Part shown: positions 43,692 to 47,136 of the stretch, piece after piece
How the letters are laid out: every line of letters begins with the position of its first letter
Numbering within the stretch: position 1 is the stretch's first letter
DNA from: Psittacicella hinzii
Lineage (GTDB): Bacteria > Pseudomonadota > Gammaproteobacteria > Enterobacterales > Psittacicellaceae
DNA: 47,136 bases
Assembly (NCBI RefSeq): GCF_003585885.1
Contig: NZ_NRHC01000011.1
Span: forward strand, 1-47,136
Direction: 5' to 3'
Translations under genes and position numbers: made by a program
Notes under the pieces: model-generated
Told to the model about the DNA's origin: nothing
What the model saw: the letters and a program-made list of their open reading frames with translations, nothing else
Databases searched by the model: none

Positions 43692-44678
43692 TTAAAAAGG
43701 CATATCATCGTCTGGTATGCTCGTCTGTTCATCAGAGCGTCCAGAACTGAAATCATTTGCAACCCTAGCGCCATTATTTACATGTCGGCTCTGTGGTTGC
43801 GGAGGGGTTGGCTCGTACGGATTGCTTGCGCTTGTAGGAGCTTTAGCCACCTCGTTTGTAGTGGTTATATGAGCGCCAGAATATTTATCCTTTAGCTCTT
43901 CTAACCCTTTACGTAGATCGTAATCTGATCCTACGTTATTGAAACCATTTGGTTGGTTTGAAAATCCAGGGTTAGGATTAAATCCTTGCCCTTGGTTGTT
44001 GATACTCGTCTGAATATTATTATTTTGGTTTTGAGTAAAACCATTATTATTGTTATAACCAGAGTTATTACTAAAGCCTTGACTTTGTGAACTACCCACT
44101 TGTTGTTGGTTACTAAAGCCTTGGTTCTGATTAAACCCTGAATTATAATTGGAACTCGTCTGAATACTATTATTAAAACCTTGACCTTGGTTATTAAAAC
44201 TTTGGTTTTGGTTATTATTAAATCCTTGGTTGTTAAAACCTTGATTTTGATTTTTGAAGCCTTGGTTATTGTTATAACCTTGGCCGTTACCGTTCGAATA
44301 CTGATTAAGAAGATCGTTAACTGCTTCTATAGATTTTAAGATAGCATTACGACCTGTTACTGTGTAAAAAATATCACTCGCTGTGATATTCTTACTTACT
44401 TTCTGAATACCATTTTTATCGATATAGTCCTTAAACGAACAATCGCCTATAATGACAACTTCACAACCTTTAGCTAAAGCTTTACATCTTTCAACTATGT
44501 TCGGTTTATAGCAGACCACATTGTACCACTCAACGAACTCGGTAACCCATTGATTGCTACTTTGATCAAAAGAGACCTGATTATAAGCAACGCTTAAAGT
44601 TACAAACTCATTGCCACCTTGGCGTGAATTGTAAAATGTTGGATCTTGACCTAATCGACCTTTAAATATAATTTGCAT
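43692..44678 (-). CDS. ssb: single-stranded DNA-binding protein with long Asn/Gln/Gly linker
   Basis: 328 residues. OB fold at 1-110 (MQIIFKGRLGQDPTFYNS, VSFDQSSNQWVTEFVEWYNVV, CEVVIIGDCSFKDYIDKNG). Then about 130 residues of repeated NQGFNN-type units, and the acidic tip DDDMPF that recruits repair and replication partners. E. coli SSB has 178 residues, so the disordered linker is more than twice as long. AAGGA precedes the ATG, and a consensus promoter lies upstream. A phage copy would coat replicating DNA and work with RusA. Confidence 0.92.
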   Translation of the reverse strand: MQIIFKGRLGQDPTFYNSRQGGNEFVTLSVAYNQVSFDQSSNQWVTEFVEWYNVVCYKPNIVERCKALAKGCEVVIIGDCSFKDYIDKNGIQKVSKNITASDIFYTVTGRNAILKSIEAVNDLLNQYSNGNGQGYNNNQGFKNQNQGFNNQGFNNNQNQSFNNQGQGFNNSIQTSSNYNSGFNQNQGFSNQQQVGSSQSQGFSNNSGYNNNNGFTQNQNNNIQTSINNQGQGFNPNPGFSNQPNGFNNVGSDYDLRKGLEELKDKYSGAHITTTNEVAKAPTSASNPYEPTPPQPQSRHVNNGARVANDFSSGRSDEQTSIPDDDMPF

Positions 44679-44753
44679 TTATCAATCCTTAATTTAAAAA
44701 AATATCAATCGATAAATACAGAGTTTAAAAATCTTTTTTTGTTTACGCTTGTA

Positions 44754-44782
44754 ATTATATAATAATTTTTTAAGCCAGTCAA
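44754..44782 (-). promoter_or_regulatory. ssb: promoter of ssb
   Basis: Minus strand TTGACT (44782-44777), a 17-base spacer, TATAAT (44759-44754). About 75 bases upstream of the ssb ATG. An imperfect GGGGTAT / GTAACCC repeat just upstream (44793-44810) may be an operator. Confidence 0.85.
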
Positions 44783-44832
44783 TACCTAAATGGGGTATTT
44801 TGTAACCCTATTTTGTGATTGCATTCTAAAGC

Positions 44833-44865
44833 AAAAGAGCTACCAATATAATTGATAGCTCTTAA
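44833..44865 (-). terminator. hairpin upstream of the ssb promoter
   Basis: AAGAGCTA pairs with TAGCTCTT, and inner CAAT / ATTG closes on ATA; the one irregular pair is U-G on the minus strand. A short T run follows on that strand. It probably stops leftward transcripts from the repeat region before the ssb promoter. Confidence 0.6.
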
Positions 44866-44950
44866 AATTATATTTTCACAGAAAAACAGAAAAGTAAATA
44901 TAAAATTTTAATCTTATTATCAAATGTTTAAAAATAAAAAATTATTCTTT

Positions 44951-45240
44951 TTTATCAAGGGTAAGGATATTCTATAAACTCTTAAAATTAAATTTCATAA
45001 GCAAATATTAAGTTTAGAAATTAATTTATTTTTGACAAGGGTAAGAATATCCTATTACTATTAAAATTAAATTTCATAAGCAAATATTAAGTTTAGAAAA
45101 TTAATTTTTTTTTGACATGGGGAAGAATATTCTACTAACTCTTAAAATTAAATTTCATAAGCAAATATTAAGTTTAGAAAATTAATTTTTTTTTGACATG
45201 GGGAAGAATATTCTACTAACTCTTAAAATTAAATTTCATA
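44951..45240. repeat. 80-bp direct repeat array
   Basis: Units begin at 44951, 45031, 45111 and 45192 (last one partial, to about 45240). Each holds a TTGACA-A/T-GGG-K-AAG-AATAT head, then TTAAAATTAAATTTCATAAGC and a TTAAGTTTAGAAA tail. Units 3 and 4 are almost identical; the first reads TTATCA in the head. No gene runs through them. Confidence 0.9.
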
Positions 45241-45735
45241 AAAAAATGTATAAGATTATAATTTAATTCTTTTCTGTCAGGAGTATAACAGTTAACAATT
45301 GGTTTTTATTTTATATTAGAAAATCTCTAAATGTTAAAAATGTTAAAAATTGTTAATTGTAAATAAATTAAGGATAATTAAGGATATACCCCCCTTACAA
45401 CAGAAAATTAATTTGAAAGTTTAATTTTCTATAGCGAACCTAATTGTTTTGGAATAGAACGTATATTCTCACCCTTGTCAAGGATAAATTAATTTCTTTT
45501 TTACTTTAATAGCGAAGCTAGTTTTAATAAAAAGTAAATTAATCTTTAAATTTTAATATTCTTAAATTAAGGGCAATATTACTATAATTAAGAGTAAGAC
45601 TTTATCCTTGTCAAAAATAAATTATTTTAAATATTTAAATTAAAATCGTAAGAAAAATTCAAATTAATTTTTTCAGATTTTAGCATACTTTTCATTTTTT
45701 TTCAGTTATTTTTAAATTTTTATAAAAAATAGTTA
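45241..45735. repeat. inverted copies of the array head and AT-rich spacer
   Basis: Gene-free. The repeat head recurs in inverse orientation at 45451-45496 (core CCCTTGTCAA at 45472-45481) and at 45598-45630 (CCTTGTCAAA). A GTTAACAATT / AATTGTTAAT pair lies near 45290-45360. The head sequences therefore face each other across about 200-400 bp. Confidence 0.65.
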
Positions 45736-45771
45736 TTTTACTTTAGCTTTGTTTTTTACTTTAGCATTGTT
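45736..45771. repeat. two 18-bp tandem repeats with ACTTTAGC
   Basis: TTTTACTTTAGC-T/A-TTGTT occurs at 45736-45753 and 45754-45771. A near-palindrome TTTACTAAAGTAAA lies at about 45848-45861. The ACTTTAGC core is the one seen upstream of RNA unit 4. Candidate operators for the regulator gene at 46039. Confidence 0.45.
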
Positions 45772-45997
45772 TTCTCGAACTTTATAATTGTTTTTTATTT
45801 TCTTAATGTATATTTTAACTAAGTTTAGCTTACTTCTTATTATGCCTTTTACTAAAGTAAACTAATTTAATAAAAAAGTTTATTATTTTTCGCTCCTAAA
45901 TTTTAATTTTTTTAGGGGCATCCTTTCATTTTTTAGGATAGAAAATATTTACTTTTTATTTTTTTGCTAGAAAGAAAGCAAACATATGCCCCAAAAA

Positions 45998-46014
45998 AGT
46001 ATTATAATTATACT
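45998..46014 (+). promoter_or_regulatory. -10 element inside an imperfect palindrome
   Basis: AGTATTATAATTATACT contains TATAAT (46003-46008) about 30 bases before the ATG at 46039; its outer arms AGTAT / ATACT are symmetric. It could be an autoregulated promoter. No -35 is obvious. Confidence 0.45.
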
Positions 46015-46038
46015 AACTTGCAAGTGAAAGAAAATATA

Positions 46039-47112
46039 ATGACGAAAATAGTAAATTTTTTTAAAAAATTATCTCTTGTTAATGTTAAAGAAAAGAAATA
46101 TATTTTAGACTGGTATCATGGTCTAGCTCATATAAAAAACATTGACAATGAAGAAATTATAAGACGTATAACCAAAGGGAATGATATTTTTGTTAAAGAT
46201 GTTATTTCTGATAATAAAATATTACCTTTAAGTTTTAAAAACAAAGTTACCGCTAAGCAACTGTTAACTTTTTTTGATATTTACTCAATAAATTTTCAAT
46301 CATTTTTATACACAGAAACAGATATGTATAGTATAAAGATGTTAAAAAATAATGAACTTAATAAAGACTTAGCTCATCTTACTAATTTTATCCAATTAAG
46401 TTCATCTCAATTGTTAGAGTTCTTATCTGATATCTATAAATACCTAGATACAAATGGAACTAAACTATCATTAGAGTTAGGTTTTGCTTCTTCGTATATT
46501 AATAAATTAAAGTATAACTCTACAATGGCGCAAAATGTTTTGCATGCTCTTAGTTTAAGGTACGATCTCCGTGAAAATAACTTTATGCCTTTTATAGAAT
46601 ATTGCGAAGCTAAGGGTTGGCTTGATAAGAAAAAACTATATAGTGATGATAACTTTATAAATTTCTTCGATAACGATAGTACACGAGATAAATTAAAAAA
46701 ATTATCTGAAGAAATAAATAAATCTACAGGGCTATCTGTTTCTTCTTTAGAAGATTATACAATTACAATGCTACCCACTGGAACTGATGCTTTAGAAGAT
46801 TGGAATATAAGAGAGCATAAGCATGTATTAATAACCAATGCAAAACTTAGCCCAGCGGCTTCTTACGGAGATATTTTAGAATTTACCTTATACGATAAAT
46901 TTAACGGCAACGGTATATATTTAATAACAGAAAAGAACAATGAAGATGAGGGGGAAACTCTTGCTATATTAGATCATCAAAAAATACAAGATACTGACTC
47001 CATTTATATTGTGAAAAGTGTTGAAGATACTAAAGCTTGCCTGCTGTCTGAACTTTATGAAAATATAAATATTTTAGGAGTTTGTTCGCTCCGTTATAGA
47101 CCAAAACAATAA
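46039..47112 (+). CDS. putative CI-like phage repressor with degenerate S24 domain
   Basis: 357 residues from the ATG (a TTG 25 codons upstream would lie before the likely promoter). Residues about 141-180 (LSLELGFASSYINKLKYNST) look like a helix-turn-helix. Residues about 265-355 follow the LexA/CI C-terminal order: KLSPAASYGDILEFTLYD, GNGIYLI, a charged hairpin, and a final ILGVCSLRYRP strand like the usual iGrvvw ending. Aligned to SMEPT-GD the catalytic Ser is Lys269, and no Lys falls where the VKRL lysine should be. The remaining N-terminal 140 residues are unrecognised. It is divergent from ssb across a repeat-rich control region, the place expected for a lysogeny regulator. Confidence 0.5.
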   Translation: MTKIVNFFKKLSLVNVKEKKYILDWYHGLAHIKNIDNEEIIRRITKGNDIFVKDVISDNKILPLSFKNKVTAKQLLTFFDIYSINFQSFLYTETDMYSIKMLKNNELNKDLAHLTNFIQLSSSQLLEFLSDIYKYLDTNGTKLSLELGFASSYINKLKYNSTMAQNVLHALSLRYDLRENNFMPFIEYCEAKGWLDKKKLYSDDNFINFFDNDSTRDKLKKLSEEINKSTGLSVSSLEDYTITMLPTGTDALEDWNIREHKHVLITNAKLSPAASYGDILEFTLYDKFNGNGIYLITEKNNEDEGETLAILDHQKIQDTDSIYIVKSVEDTKACLLSELYENINILGVCSLRYRPKQ

Positions 47113-47136
47113 ATAAAAATAAAAAATAAGTACCAC

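Noticed and set aside
43686-43895. Antisense open frame within ssb, and similar shadows inside J, H and the terminase
   Set aside because: They lie opposite well-supported genes, lack ribosome sites and show no recognisable protein pattern.
44951-45240. Four identical strong promoters (TTGACA in each 80-bp unit)
   Set aside because: Only one unit has a fair -10 at workable spacing; the others lack it, so promoter function is not supported for the array as a whole.

Overview
The window joins about 8.9 kb of bacterial chromosome to about 38 kb of an integrated lambda-type (siphovirus-like) prophage. The right end of the prophage lies outside the window. The DNA is strongly AT-rich. The chromosomal order rodZ-ispG-hisS-yfgM is the gammaproteobacterial arrangement. 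Low GC, a long SSB tail and a poly-G tract of the phase-variation type fit an AT-rich gammaproteobacterium near the Pasteurellales (for example Psittacicella-like); that placement is inference.

Chromosome (1-8869). On the minus strand lie rodZ, ispG, hisS and yfgM, separated by hairpins and internal extended -10 promoters, so the classic operon looks split. An unusually long folC follows on the same strand. On the plus strand lie an RpiR-family SIS regulator and a long recO. The integration junction must lie just after recO (8870-9075).

Prophage left end (9076-11149). A complete tyrosine integrase is followed by a thymidylate-kinase-like P-loop protein, both on the plus strand, ending at convergent terminators near 11.2 kb.

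Structural block (35094 down to 11260, minus strand). The order is lambda's: terminase small and large subunits, a connector-position protein, portal, a fused protease-scaffold-capsid protein, decoration protein, tail-completion proteins (FII, Z and U positions), major tail protein V, G/T chaperones with a -1 frameshift, tape measure H, a 49-residue gene not in lambda, then M, L, K, I, J, a tail fibre and a Tfa-like protein. A GC-rich, hairpin-rich block at 35.65-35.95 kb upstream of the terminase is the cos/pac candidate.

Modification and lysis block (35958-40451, minus strand). Three paralogous D12-class adenine methyltransferases surround a holin, GH24 endolysin and Rz/Rz1 spanin cassette. 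One methyltransferase is split by an 11-G tract and would be restored by 10 G; another carries a 9-G tract. This is the signature of phase variation.

Control regions (40452-46038). The gene-poor right side holds a 33-bp-period AT-rich repeat array next to inverted DnaA boxes (origin candidate), rusA, four tandem minus-strand hairpin/terminator units of which two have near-consensus promoters and a conserved internal stem (candidate sRNA or leader-RNA family), ssb, an 80-bp direct repeat array with inverted copies, and a plus-strand gene that looks like a CI/S24-type repressor lacking the self-cleavage residues. The sRNA array reads into rusA and the late genes, so it may work as a transcription-control leader for them.
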